A DNA stretch of 64,000 nt. It comes from Actinoalloteichus fjordicus. Its GTDB lineage: Bacteria; Actinomycetota; Actinomycetes; Mycobacteriales; Pseudonocardiaceae. The notes beneath the pieces were generated by a model. That model saw only the letters and a list, made by a program, of their open reading frames with translations. It had not been told where the DNA came from and made no database searches. Location: positions 5,130,001 through 5,194,000 of the forward strand of contig NZ_CP016076.1 in assembly GCF_001941625.1 (NCBI RefSeq). Reading direction: 5' to 3'. Each line of letters opens with the position of its first letter. Position 1 is the first letter of the stretch. Shown in pieces: positions 46,869 to 54,249 of the stretch. A program made the position numbers and the translations under genes.

Positions 46869-47032
46869 GAGCCTGTCTGTGGTCCCCCTGGAGTCGTGAG
46901 CGGGGATCAGCGTGGCTGAGCTGACAGGCGGAGGAAAGAGGCATAACGAAAGTGATGTCGACTGACGACAACGCCGCAGATCGCCGCGCCTGCCCCGCGC
47001 AACAGGACAGTGGGGATCACAGACAGGCGCTC
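46869..47032. mobile_element. MITE-like element, 164 bp, with about 20-bp imperfect terminal inverted repeats
   Basis: The left end GAGCCTGTCTGTGGTCCCC (46869-46887) matches the reverse complement of the right end GGGGATCACAGACAGGCGCTC (47012-47032), with a two-base indel and one mismatch. The interior is too short for a transposase. No clear target-site duplication is visible. The right end overlaps the stop codon of glycerate kinase, so the insertion may have set that gene's present C-terminus. The parent insertion-sequence family is not identified. Confidence 0.65.
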
Positions 47033-48215
47033 AGGCCGCACGGCCCATCGCGGCACCGACCAGGACCAGCCGAAGCGCCCGCTCGGTGGCGTCGGTGATC
47101 AGCTCGGCTGCCCTGGCAATCGCCTCGGAGAGCTCGACCGGTGCGGCGAGGATGCCCGCGAAGGCGTCGATCCCGGCCGCATAGTTGTCCCTGGCACCCC
47201 GCCCGATGGTGCCCGCCAGCGCGATCACCGGCCTGCCGTACGGCTTGGCCCGGCGCGCGACCTCGGACGGCACCTTTCCGTGCGGCGTCTGGAAGTCGAT
47301 CGCGCCCTCGGCGGTGATGATCAGGTCCGCCGTGGCCAGCGCCGCGTCGAGGTCGACGTGGTCGAGCATCACCTCGAACCGGGGTCGCAGCCGCGCGCCG
47401 AGGACACCGGCGAGCCCCGCTCCCAGACCGCCGGAGGCGCCGCTGCCCGCCACCCTGCCGAGTTCTGTTCCGCAGTGCTCGGCCAGCACGGCCGCCCACC
47501 GATCCATCGCGGCGGCCAGCTGCGCGGTCTGCTCGGCGTCGGCGCCCTTCTGCGGTCCGAAGACCCGTGCCACGCCCGCCGGTCCGGTGAGCAGGTTGTG
47601 CGGGTTGCAGGCCAGCACCATGCCGGTGTCCGCGAGGCGCGGGTCCATCCTGCCGATGTCGATCCGATGCACCCCGGTCAGCGCGGCTCCGCCCGGTCGG
47701 ATCGACTCGCCCCGGACATCGGTGAGTTCGACGCCGAGGGCTTGTAAGGCGCCTGCTCCCCCGTCGCAGGTCCCGGAGTCACCGCAGCCGACGAGGATGC
47801 GACGACAGCCGTGATCGAGGGCGGCGAGGATCAGCTCGCCGACGCCCCGCGTGGTGGTGCGGCCCGGGTCGCGGAATGCGGGCGGTACGAGGCGCAGTCC
47901 TGCGGCGGCGGCCATCTCCACCACGCCCGTCCGCTCCCCGGGGCCGCCCAGGATGGCGATGTGGGCGTCGACGGGTGTGCCGAGCGGACCGGTGACCGTC
48001 ACCGGGATCATCTCGCCGCCCGTCACCCGCGCAAGGGTCCGCGCCGAGCCCTCACCGCCGTCGACCAGCGGGATCGAGTCGATGACCGCGTCGGGCACGA
48101 CGCGGCGAACGCCTGCCGCGATGGCCTCGGCGACCGATTCGGCGTCGAGGGACTCCTTGAATCCGCTGGGGGCCACGACGATGCGCAGCGGCGCGGCGGT
48201 GCTGATGGCGATCAT
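47031..48215 (-). CDS. Glycerate kinase, GlxK/GarK family
   Basis: 394 residues from the ATG at 48215, with AAGGAGA upstream. Family motifs: IVVAPSGFKESLDA, IPLVDGGEGSARTL, DSGTCDGGAGALQALG, FGPQKGADAEQ, GSGASGGLGAGLAG, ADLIITAEGAIDFQTPHGKVPSEVA. It phosphorylates glycerate in glyoxylate or glycerate assimilation. The last residues (LVGAAMGRAA) and the stop codon abut the right end of the MITE-like element. The SLC13-type transporter gene lies upstream on the same strand, suggesting an organic-acid uptake and use unit. Confidence 0.92.
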   Translation of the reverse strand: MIAISTAAPLRIVVAPSGFKESLDAESVAEAIAAGVRRVVPDAVIDSIPLVDGGEGSARTLARVTGGEMIPVTVTGPLGTPVDAHIAILGGPGERTGVVEMAAAAGLRLVPPAFRDPGRTTTRGVGELILAALDHGCRRILVGCGDSGTCDGGAGALQALGVELTDVRGESIRPGGAALTGVHRIDIGRMDPRLADTGMVLACNPHNLLTGPAGVARVFGPQKGADAEQTAQLAAAMDRWAAVLAEHCGTELGRVAGSGASGGLGAGLAGVLGARLRPRFEVMLDHVDLDAALATADLIITAEGAIDFQTPHGKVPSEVARRAKPYGRPVIALAGTIGRGARDNYAAGIDAFAGILAAPVELSEAIARAAELITDATERALRLVLVGAAMGRAA

Positions 48216-48397
48216 GAGACGTCTCCTTGCGGGGGTGGGTGAGATGTGTGGGTCCGGCCGTCGGGGCGGCCGGAGGAGGGGAGTCACCTCGCCGGGAACG
48301 TCACCGGGCGGCGCGACTCGACGAGGGAATGCGATGGACCGTCTGGCCACGGCGCCTGATCACCGCGCGACCGCACGGCCGCCGACCGCACGGCCGA

Positions 48398-50059
48398 TCA
48401 CCGCAGCGGGAGGCCGAGGTACGGCCAGCCGAACCAGGCGAAGCCGATCACCAGCGCTGCCAGCAGCGGGGCGAGGAAGACCGACAGCCGCAGCAGGTCG
48501 CGGCGGCCGTAGCCGGGGACGTCGCCCAGGTCGGCGAACATCGCCACCGGCTTCGCCGACGACGGCAGCGTGTGGCAGAACCCGGCGGCCGCCGTGGAGG
48601 CGAAGGCGACGGCGGCCGGGTTCAGACCGAAGACCACGGCGGCGGGCAGCAGCAACGGGATGAGCACGGAGGATCTCGCCGATCGCGACTGCAGCACCAG
48701 ATGAGCGGCGGTGCTGAGCGCCACCACGGCCACCAGGAAGCCCGCCGCCGATGCCTCGTCGGCGGCGATGCCGCTCAGCAGGACGGTCATCAGCCAGTCG
48801 GCCGCGCCGGAGTCGAGCAGCGCGCCGCCGAGCACCGCCGTCGCGGCCATGAACATCAACAGCGACCAGGGCACCGAACGCAGGGCTGCGGTCAGCGACA
48901 CGGTGCCGATGCCGGGAGCGGCGACGGCGAGCGCTCCGATCAGTGCGATCACGGCGGGTTCCACCCCGTGCCAGGTCTCGGTGCACCAGGCGACGGCGAC
49001 CAGACCGACGAGCACCAGCACGTACTTCGCCCGGCGGTCCGGTCGCATCCGGTCCGGTCCGATCGATCCCGCTCCGCGTTGTTCGACGAGATCGGCTCGG
49101 CGGACGACGAGCCGCTCCCGCCGATCGGCCCGCCTGGTCATCAGTAACAGCACCAGTTCGGCCGCGAGATGGGAGCTGAGCACCGCGAGCGGCAGGCCCG
49201 CCAGCAGCCAGGCGCCGAAGCCGATGCCGCTGCCCGTCGCGGTGCGCAAGACCTCGACGGTGATCAGGTGTGCCCCTGCTCCGGTGAGCGTCGCCACCGC
49301 CGACAGCAGGATCACCGTGGGGATCAGCAGCGCCAACGCCCGTACCACCCGCTCCCGTCCGGACAGGGTTCGCGCGACCGCGAGGAACACCGGCAGTGCC
49401 AGGGCCGCCCGCCCGGAGGTGGCGGGCACCAGCAGTGCGCTGCCCACCAGGGCGGCGGTGAGCAGATGCACCAGCCCGCGCACCGTCCTGGCCCTGGTCA
49501 GCAGCGCCACGGCGAGGCGTTCTGGCAGTCCGGCAGCCGTGAGGCCTGCCGCCAGTACGAACGCGGCGATCAGCAGCCAGATCACGTCGCCGCCCAACGA
49601 GCCGAACAGCTCGTCGGCGGTCAACACGCCGATCAACGTGAGGGTCAGCGCGGCGGCCAGCGCCACGAAGGTGTCGTCCCAGCGCGTGCACGTCCAGGCC
49701 AGAACGGCACCCGCGAACACCACCAGGGTGACCCTGCCCTCGGCGGGCAGTCCGGCGTCCGGGCCGGGAAGCACCGTGTAGAGCACGGTCAGCGTGATCG
49801 CGCCTGCGACCGGGACCAGCAGACCGACGAGGCGCACACCGCTCGCCCGCCGTGTCGACGCAGCCGTCGGGGTGCGCCTCGTCGCGGCGTTCCCGCTCGT
49901 CGCCGTGGTGGTGGTTCTGGACCGTGGAGACACTCTCGACGTCGCGGCGGCCGGAAAGGCGCCCGCGCGACCTGCCACCGGTCTCGGCGGCGGGGTGGTC
50001 GCGTAGACGGTGAGCGGAGGCTCCCGGTCGGTGTCGAGTTCGGTCACGTTGACCAGCAT
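48398..50059 (-). CDS. SLC13/DASS-type anion permease
   Basis: 553 residues. The N-terminal 95 residues are polar and low-complexity (Thr/Arg/Ala-rich), not part of the fold. Then come about 11-12 TM helices with two clamshell repeats; helix-loop motifs around LLVPATSGRAALALPVFLA and LVLQSRSARSSVLIPLLLP take the place of the two SNT motifs that bind substrate and Na+. Family members import dicarboxylates, citrate or sulfate. The glycerate kinase gene downstream points to an organic acid. A palindrome resembling one upstream of the nearby two-component operon sits 34 bp before the start. A GTG a few codons in (VTELDTDREPP) is an alternative start. Confidence 0.82.
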   Translation of the reverse strand: MLVNVTELDTDREPPLTVYATTPPPRPVAGRAGAFPAAATSRVSPRSRTTTTATSGNAATRRTPTAASTRRASGVRLVGLLVPVAGAITLTVLYTVLPGPDAGLPAEGRVTLVVFAGAVLAWTCTRWDDTFVALAAALTLTLIGVLTADELFGSLGGDVIWLLIAAFVLAAGLTAAGLPERLAVALLTRARTVRGLVHLLTAALVGSALLVPATSGRAALALPVFLAVARTLSGRERVVRALALLIPTVILLSAVATLTGAGAHLITVEVLRTATGSGIGFGAWLLAGLPLAVLSSHLAAELVLLLMTRRADRRERLVVRRADLVEQRGAGSIGPDRMRPDRRAKYVLVLVGLVAVAWCTETWHGVEPAVIALIGALAVAAPGIGTVSLTAALRSVPWSLLMFMAATAVLGGALLDSGAADWLMTVLLSGIAADEASAAGFLVAVVALSTAAHLVLQSRSARSSVLIPLLLPAAVVFGLNPAAVAFASTAAAGFCHTLPSSAKPVAMFADLGDVPGYGRRDLLRLSVFLAPLLAALVIGFAWFGWPYLGLPLR

Positions 50060-50092
50060 CTGTCCGCAGACTGATGTCAGGGTGAACGGATC

Positions 50093-50108
50093 ATGAAGGA
50101 GTTCTCAT
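50093..50108 (-). promoter_or_regulatory. Palindrome upstream of the SLC13 gene, similar to one before the two-component operon
   Basis: ATGAAGGAGTTCTCAT lies 34 bp upstream of the SLC13 start. A near-identical element, ATGAAGAGTTCTTCAT, precedes the Asp-rich/HK/RR operon at 53048-53063. The shared form suggests one regulator, most simply the response regulator encoded between them. Confidence 0.5.
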
Positions 50109-50226
50109 GTGCGGCGCGACGGTCCAGGCGCCGCACAGGACTCGTCTGCCGGGCAGGACGCGGACGCGCCGTCCGCTGGTCACCTCGGTCGAGGCGGCCT
50201 GCGGCACGGCAGCGCACCAGAGGGGA

Positions 50227-50288
50227 GCGGGCGGCCCGAGGCGGGCCGGGCCTGCCGGGCGCACGAGCGGGGTTCACGGGCCGCCCGC
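50227..50288 (-). terminator. Hairpin after the response regulator gene
   Basis: GCGGGCGGCCCG (50227-50238) and CGGGCCGCCCGC (50277-50288) are perfect 12-bp complements, with a loop of about 38 bases that is itself G/C-rich. It begins two bases after the response regulator stop codon on the minus strand. The wide loop makes classical termination less certain. Confidence 0.6.
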
Positions 50289-50290
50289 GC

Positions 50291-50950
50291 TTAGTGAAAG
50301 CGGTAGCCCATGCCTCGGACCGTGACGATGCGATCGGCCCCGAGTTTGCGTCGCAGGGTCCGCACGTAGACGTCCACCACGTTCGAGCCGGGGTCGAAGT
50401 CGTAACCCCAGACGTGCGACAGGATCTGCTCACGGGCCAACACCTGGCCCGCATGGCGAAGGAACAACTCCAGCAGCGCGAACTCTCTGGCGGTCAGGTC
50501 CACCAGCCTGCCCGGCAGCCGTGCCCGCCGCGTGCGCAGGTCCAGCGAGAGATCACCCGCGTGCAGCACCGACAGGTCCGGCACCCGATCGACCGACCGC
50601 ACCCGCAGCCGCACCCGCGCGAGGAGTTCCTCGAAGCGGAACGGCTTGGTCATGTAGTCGTCGGCGCCGCCCTCCAGACCGGCGACGGTGTCGTGCACCG
50701 AGTCGCGGGCGGTCAGGATGATCACCGGAAGGGTGATCCGGCCGCGTCGCAGTGCTCGCAGTACTTCGAAGCCGTCCCGACCGGGCAGGCCGATGTCGAG
50801 CACCATCAGGTCGTGGTTGCCCGAGCTCGCACTCGCGAGCGCCGCCTCGCCGTCGCCGACGACGGTGGTGACGAATCCGTTGGCCCGCAGGCCCTTGTCG
50901 ATGAACGCGGCGATGCGTGCCTCGTCCTCGGCGATCAGCACGCGGGTCAT
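50291..50950 (-). CDS. OmpR-family response regulator
   Basis: 219 residues. Receiver domain (1-120): RVLIAEDEARIAAFIDKGL, phospho-acceptor Asp in LMVLDIGLPGRDGFEVL, LTARD, and DDYMTKPF with the conserved Lys. Winged-helix DNA-binding domain (about 130-219): DLTAREFALLELFLRHAGQV, SNVVDVYVRTLRRKLG and VRGMGYRFH. Start and the kinase stop overlap as ATGA. It is the last gene of a three-gene operon (Asp-rich protein, kinase, regulator) and may control itself and the SLC13 gene through shared palindromes. Confidence 0.95.
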   Translation of the reverse strand: MTRVLIAEDEARIAAFIDKGLRANGFVTTVVGDGEAALASASSGNHDLMVLDIGLPGRDGFEVLRALRRGRITLPVIILTARDSVHDTVAGLEGGADDYMTKPFRFEELLARVRLRVRSVDRVPDLSVLHAGDLSLDLRTRRARLPGRLVDLTAREFALLELFLRHAGQVLAREQILSHVWGYDFDPGSNVVDVYVRTLRRKLGADRIVTVRGMGYRFH

Positions 50951-52587
50951 GTCCGGCCTCCCTCGTCGTGGTGTCCGTCGACGCCGTCCTCCTCGGCGGG
51001 CCTGGCGGGCAGGGCCAGTCCGAACGTGGCGCCCTCCCCCGGCCGGGAGACCAGATGGGCCCGGCCGTGATGTGCGTCGGCGATCGCCGTCACGATCGCC
51101 AGCCCCAGCCCGGCGCCACCGACCCGTCCCTCGCCCGGCCCTCGGGAGAACCGGCGGAAGATCCGCTCGGCGTCCTCCGGACGCACGCCGGGACCGGTGT
51201 CGGTGATCCAGAACGAGGCGGTGTCCTCGGTGAGGGCCGAGCCGAATCGGACGATGTCACCCGGTCCGCTGTGCGAGACGGCGTTCTGCGCCAGTTGCAG
51301 GACCGCCTGGGTGACACGCTGCGGGTCCAGCCAGGCCTCCCCCTCACCGATCGCCTCCAGATGCCAGCGCCGATCGGCCAGGCTGCGCAGCTTGATGTCG
51401 ATGTCACTGCTCAGCTCGGGCACCGACACCCAGGCAGGCGTCACGAAGTCGGGCTGTTCGGATCTGGCCAGCAGCAACAGGTCGTCCACCATCCGAGACA
51501 TCCGATCGAGCTCGTCGGTGCAGACGCGGATCGCCTCCGCCCGCTCGGCGGGATCATCGCCCAACAGCTCCAGGTGCCCGCGCACGATGGTGATGGGCGT
51601 GCGTAGTTCGTGACTCGCGTCGTCGAGGAACTCTCGCTGGGTGCGGAACGCCCGTTCCAGCCGGTCGAGCATCGCGTTGAACTGCTCGGTGAGGGCGGCG
51701 ATGTCGTCCCGACCGTGCACCGGCAGCCGATGGGTGAGGTCCCGCTCGGTGAGAGCGGCGGCGGCGAGTCGGACCTGTCGTACCGGAGCGAGGATCTGCC
51801 CGGCGACCAGCCAGCACACCCCCGCACCCGAGAGCAGCGCGCCCGCGCCGACCAGCGTCAGCGCCCGCAGCGTGTCATCGGCCTGTCTGCGGGAGGGCTC
51901 GACGAGGTATCCGGTGACGAACCAGGCCGCCGCCGCCTCGGACTCGGCGGCGTCGACGGGCAGGGTCCCGACCTTCGCCCACCGCAGCTCGCCCTCCTCG
52001 GTGACGGCGGTCCCCGATGCGGCGGGGTCCTCGACGACGGAGCGCAGCAGTTCGTCGGACAGGGCGACGTCGCGGACCGACTCGTGCGGCTGCTTCACCG
52101 CGTCGAGCCCGCCGGGGGCGTCGACGATGCCGATCAGCGTCTCGTACTCGTCGGGATACTGGGCGCCGAGATAGAGGTCCAGCAGTTCGGCAGGGTCCGT
52201 GACGACGGCGCCCGCCCGATCCCGCCCGACGGCGGCGAAGGCGGCGTACTCCTGGGACTCCTGGTTCAGGACGCGCATCACCCGCTGGTCGATGTCGTTG
52301 AGCAGCAGCTGCCGGACGACCAGGACGATGGTGATCAGTCCGGAGGCCATCACCAGGACCAGCCAGGCCATGATCCGCACCCGCGCCGAGGGCCCGCGCC
52401 TGCGGGCCGCCGAGGCGGGCGGCACCGCTGCGGGCTCGGCGCCCCGAGGGTCGCCGTCGGGCCGGGCCGCCTCGGCGGGTGAATCCGCCGCGCCTGCGAA
52501 GCCGGGACCGGGGCCCGCCGAGGCCGGAATGTCGTCCGGCACCGGCCCGACGGTTCGAGTCCCGCCGGGCCGGACGGGCTCAGTCAT
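50947..52587 (-). CDS. Sensor histidine kinase
   Basis: 546 residues from an ATG at 52587 that overlaps the upstream stop (ATGACTGA). A disordered acidic/Pro N-tail (1-65), TM1 (about 70-93), an extracytoplasmic sensor domain of about 150 residues, TM2 near LVGAGALLSGAGVCWLVAG, and a HAMP domain (ILAPVRQVRLAAAALTERDL) come first. The H-box is FLDDASHELRTPITIV, the N-box is LAQNAVSHSGPG, and the G-boxes are ITDTGPGVRPED and GGAGLGLAIV. All catalytic boxes are intact. The frame is open further upstream but that part is the antisense image of the Asp-rich gene. The ligand is unknown. Confidence 0.94.
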   Translation of the reverse strand: MTEPVRPGGTRTVGPVPDDIPASAGPGPGFAGAADSPAEAARPDGDPRGAEPAAVPPASAARRRGPSARVRIMAWLVLVMASGLITIVLVVRQLLLNDIDQRVMRVLNQESQEYAAFAAVGRDRAGAVVTDPAELLDLYLGAQYPDEYETLIGIVDAPGGLDAVKQPHESVRDVALSDELLRSVVEDPAASGTAVTEEGELRWAKVGTLPVDAAESEAAAAWFVTGYLVEPSRRQADDTLRALTLVGAGALLSGAGVCWLVAGQILAPVRQVRLAAAALTERDLTHRLPVHGRDDIAALTEQFNAMLDRLERAFRTQREFLDDASHELRTPITIVRGHLELLGDDPAERAEAIRVCTDELDRMSRMVDDLLLLARSEQPDFVTPAWVSVPELSSDIDIKLRSLADRRWHLEAIGEGEAWLDPQRVTQAVLQLAQNAVSHSGPGDIVRFGSALTEDTASFWITDTGPGVRPEDAERIFRRFSRGPGEGRVGGAGLGLAIVTAIADAHHGRAHLVSRPGEGATFGLALPARPAEEDGVDGHHDEGGRT

Positions 52588-53002
52588 CGTCATCGTCGTC
52601 GTCATCGTCGTCGTCGGAGTCCGGCCGATCGTCGTCATCGTCGTCGGCGTCCACCGGGGGTGGCGGCGGCAGTCGCGTCGGCCCTGGCTCGTCGGGGCCG
52701 CCCGACGCATCATCATCGTCGGGGCCGCCCGACGCATCATCACCGTCTGCGGAACCCGGCGCATCGTCGGCATCCGACGAGCCCGCGTCATCGTCTTCGG
52801 GCGGCGCGGGCCGCTCACCCGACCCGCCCTCGGGTGCCGACTCGGCGGCGGCGCTCGGCGACGAGTACGACTCGCCGATCCGCACGACGTGCGGGTGGGG
52901 CGGCGGTTCGGTCGGGCGGTCGAGCAGGCTGATGGTCGCGACCGCACACAACGGCAACGCGAGGGCGGCGACCAGGGAGAGCACCGTGGAGGAGCGGCTC
53001 AT
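52580..53002 (-). CDS. Membrane-anchored or exported protein with poly-aspartate C-terminus
   Basis: 140 residues. One hydrophobic segment or signal at the N-terminus (STVLSLVAALALPLCAVATI), then a short folded-looking piece (HPHVVRIGESYSS). From about residue 55 it is a linker of Asp, Ser, Gly and Pro (with DDDDASGGPDEPGP) ending in a near-continuous run of Asp residues. The stop overlaps the kinase start, so the protein is made with the kinase. An extracytoplasmic poly-Asp tail could bind Ca2+, Mg2+ or cationic peptides and influence sensing. Unrecognised family; the length of the Asp run probably varies. Confidence 0.65.
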   Translation of the reverse strand: MSRSSTVLSLVAALALPLCAVATISLLDRPTEPPPHPHVVRIGESYSSPSAAAESAPEGGSGERPAPPEDDDAGSSDADDAPGSADGDDASGGPDDDDASGGPDEPGPTRLPPPPPVDADDDDDDRPDSDDDDDDDDDDD

Positions 53003-53047
53003 GGCCTGGACTCTCTCAGATCGCGAACACCCGCGACTGAAGCCGAC

Positions 53048-53063
53048 ATGAAGAGTTCTTCAT
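53048..53063 (-). promoter_or_regulatory. Palindrome upstream of the Asp-rich/HK/RR operon
   Basis: ATGAAGAGTTCTTCAT: seven-base arms ATGAAGA/TCTTCAT with a two-base centre, 46 bp before the start of the Asp-rich gene and overlapping the stop codon of the alpha/beta hydrolase gene. It resembles the element at 50093-50108 before the SLC13 gene. Confidence 0.5.
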
Positions 53064-53944
53064 CTTCGCGGTTCAGCAGGCACGGTCGACCGCACCGTGG
53101 ACGGCGTCGGACTCCCGCTACGCAGGACGACGGCCCCGTCCGCCACGACGCTCGGGCGGCGGCCCGCCATGATCCAGGGAACGACGAGATCCGTCACCGC
53201 ACGCCGGGCGTCCACCAGCAGCCGATGGCCGTGGTCGGGGAAGGTCACCGTCACACAGTCAGAGAGCAGCCTCGGCAGCAGCTGCGCCCGGTCGGCGATC
53301 TCCGACCGGGCGCCGTACAGGCCGAGCACCGGAATCGGGAAGTCGGCCAGCTCCCGCTCACTCAGCAACGGCCCGGCAGGCACGTCGGCGACCAGCGTCG
53401 TGTCTCGCACCAGGGCGCGCATCGCCTCGGCCTGTCGCAGGCCGACCCGGCCGCGACCCGCGCCGAGCCGCTCGACGGCGTCGGGGGCCGTCATCTCCGT
53501 CGCCATGTCGTGCAGCACCCGCGCCATCCACCCCGACCAGGACTCGGTGGGCGGCTCGGTCTCCACGGCCGTCACCGACACCACCCGCCTCGGGTGGGCC
53601 GTCGCGTAATGGAAGACCACCGTCCCGCCGAAGGAGTTGCCGACGAGCTGGACCGGGCGATTCTGCCAGCCGAGGTGGGCGATCACCGCTGCGAGATCGG
53701 CGCCGAAGTCGTCCAGGCGATACCCGGTGGGCGGCCGCTCGCTGTTCCCGTGGCCACGCAGGTCGTACATGGCGACCTCGGCACCGGCCCGGACCAGTGG
53801 TGAGCCGATCGTCAGGTAGTAGCTGGCCAGGCTGTCGACCCCCATGCCGTGCACGCAGACCACCGCGGGCTGCTCCGGCCGGGGTTCGGCAGGTGAGAGC
53901 AGTTCCAGATTGCAGCGCAGGCCGCTCAGCACGGCAACGGCCAT
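53060..53944 (-). CDS. Alpha/beta hydrolase, probable release or editing enzyme of the PKS cluster
   Basis: 294 residues. The alpha/beta hydrolase fold is evident: VVCVHGMGVDSLASYYLTIG oxyanion region, MYDLRGHGNSERPPTGYRLD, and nucleophile elbow LVGNSFGGTVVFHYA (G-N-S-F-G, Ser nucleophile). A late Asp lies in LYGARSEIADRA, and the His in FPDHGHRLLVD. Start overlaps the ACP stop (TGATG), so it is the fourth gene of the PKS operon in this window. In such clusters these enzymes often hydrolyse the acyl-ACP product. That role is inferred; a general esterase is the alternative. Confidence 0.85.
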   Translation of the reverse strand: MAVAVLSGLRCNLELLSPAEPRPEQPAVVCVHGMGVDSLASYYLTIGSPLVRAGAEVAMYDLRGHGNSERPPTGYRLDDFGADLAAVIAHLGWQNRPVQLVGNSFGGTVVFHYATAHPRRVVSVTAVETEPPTESWSGWMARVLHDMATEMTAPDAVERLGAGRGRVGLRQAEAMRALVRDTTLVADVPAGPLLSERELADFPIPVLGLYGARSEIADRAQLLPRLLSDCVTVTFPDHGHRLLVDARRAVTDLVVPWIMAGRRPSVVADGAVVLRSGSPTPSTVRSTVPAEPRR

Positions 53945-54249
53945 CAGGTCGCCGCCGCCGCGAGCCTGCGCACGATGTACTCGACCAACGAGCCGACCGT
54001 CAACGCCGACGTGTCGGCCAGCCTGCCTTCGACGACCAGGTCGACGAAGTTCACTCGCGTCTCGTACACCGTCGTGAGCCGGGCGAACACCGTGACCAGA
54101 TCCACGCTGGAGAGGGCCAGATCCTCGCGGAGGTCGGTCGTCATGGTGATCTCGTCGATCTCGGGGTCGATCCGGGGGCAGGCCTGGATGATGCCCGAGA
54201 TCACCTCGGCCAGCACCTGATCCGCGTCGACGGCGAGGTGTCCCGTCAT
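53944..54249 (-). CDS. Free-standing acyl carrier protein
   Basis: 101 residues. The phosphopantetheine Ser is in DLREDLALSSVDLVTVFARL (the motif SSVDL in place of the usual DSL). The flanking helices and an end helix (VGSLVEYIVRRLAAA) have normal length. It overlaps the PKS-B stop as ATGA and the hydrolase start as TGATG. It could carry a starter, an extender or the finished acyl chain between the PKS and the hydrolase. The PPTase domain fused to PKS-B is the likely activating enzyme. Confidence 0.88.
   Translation of the reverse strand: MTGHLAVDADQVLAEVISGIIQACPRIDPEIDEITMTTDLREDLALSSVDLVTVFARLTTVYETRVNFVDLVVEGRLADTSALTVGSLVEYIVRRLAAAAT

Noticed and set aside
46789-46971. Transposase remnant inside the MITE-like element
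   Set aside because: A short minus-strand frame is open, but it shows no transposase motif.
52588-52947. N-terminal extension of the histidine kinase rich in Met/Thr/Arg
   Set aside because: It is a shadow frame of the poly-Asp gene; the ATG at 52587 gives a normal kinase.
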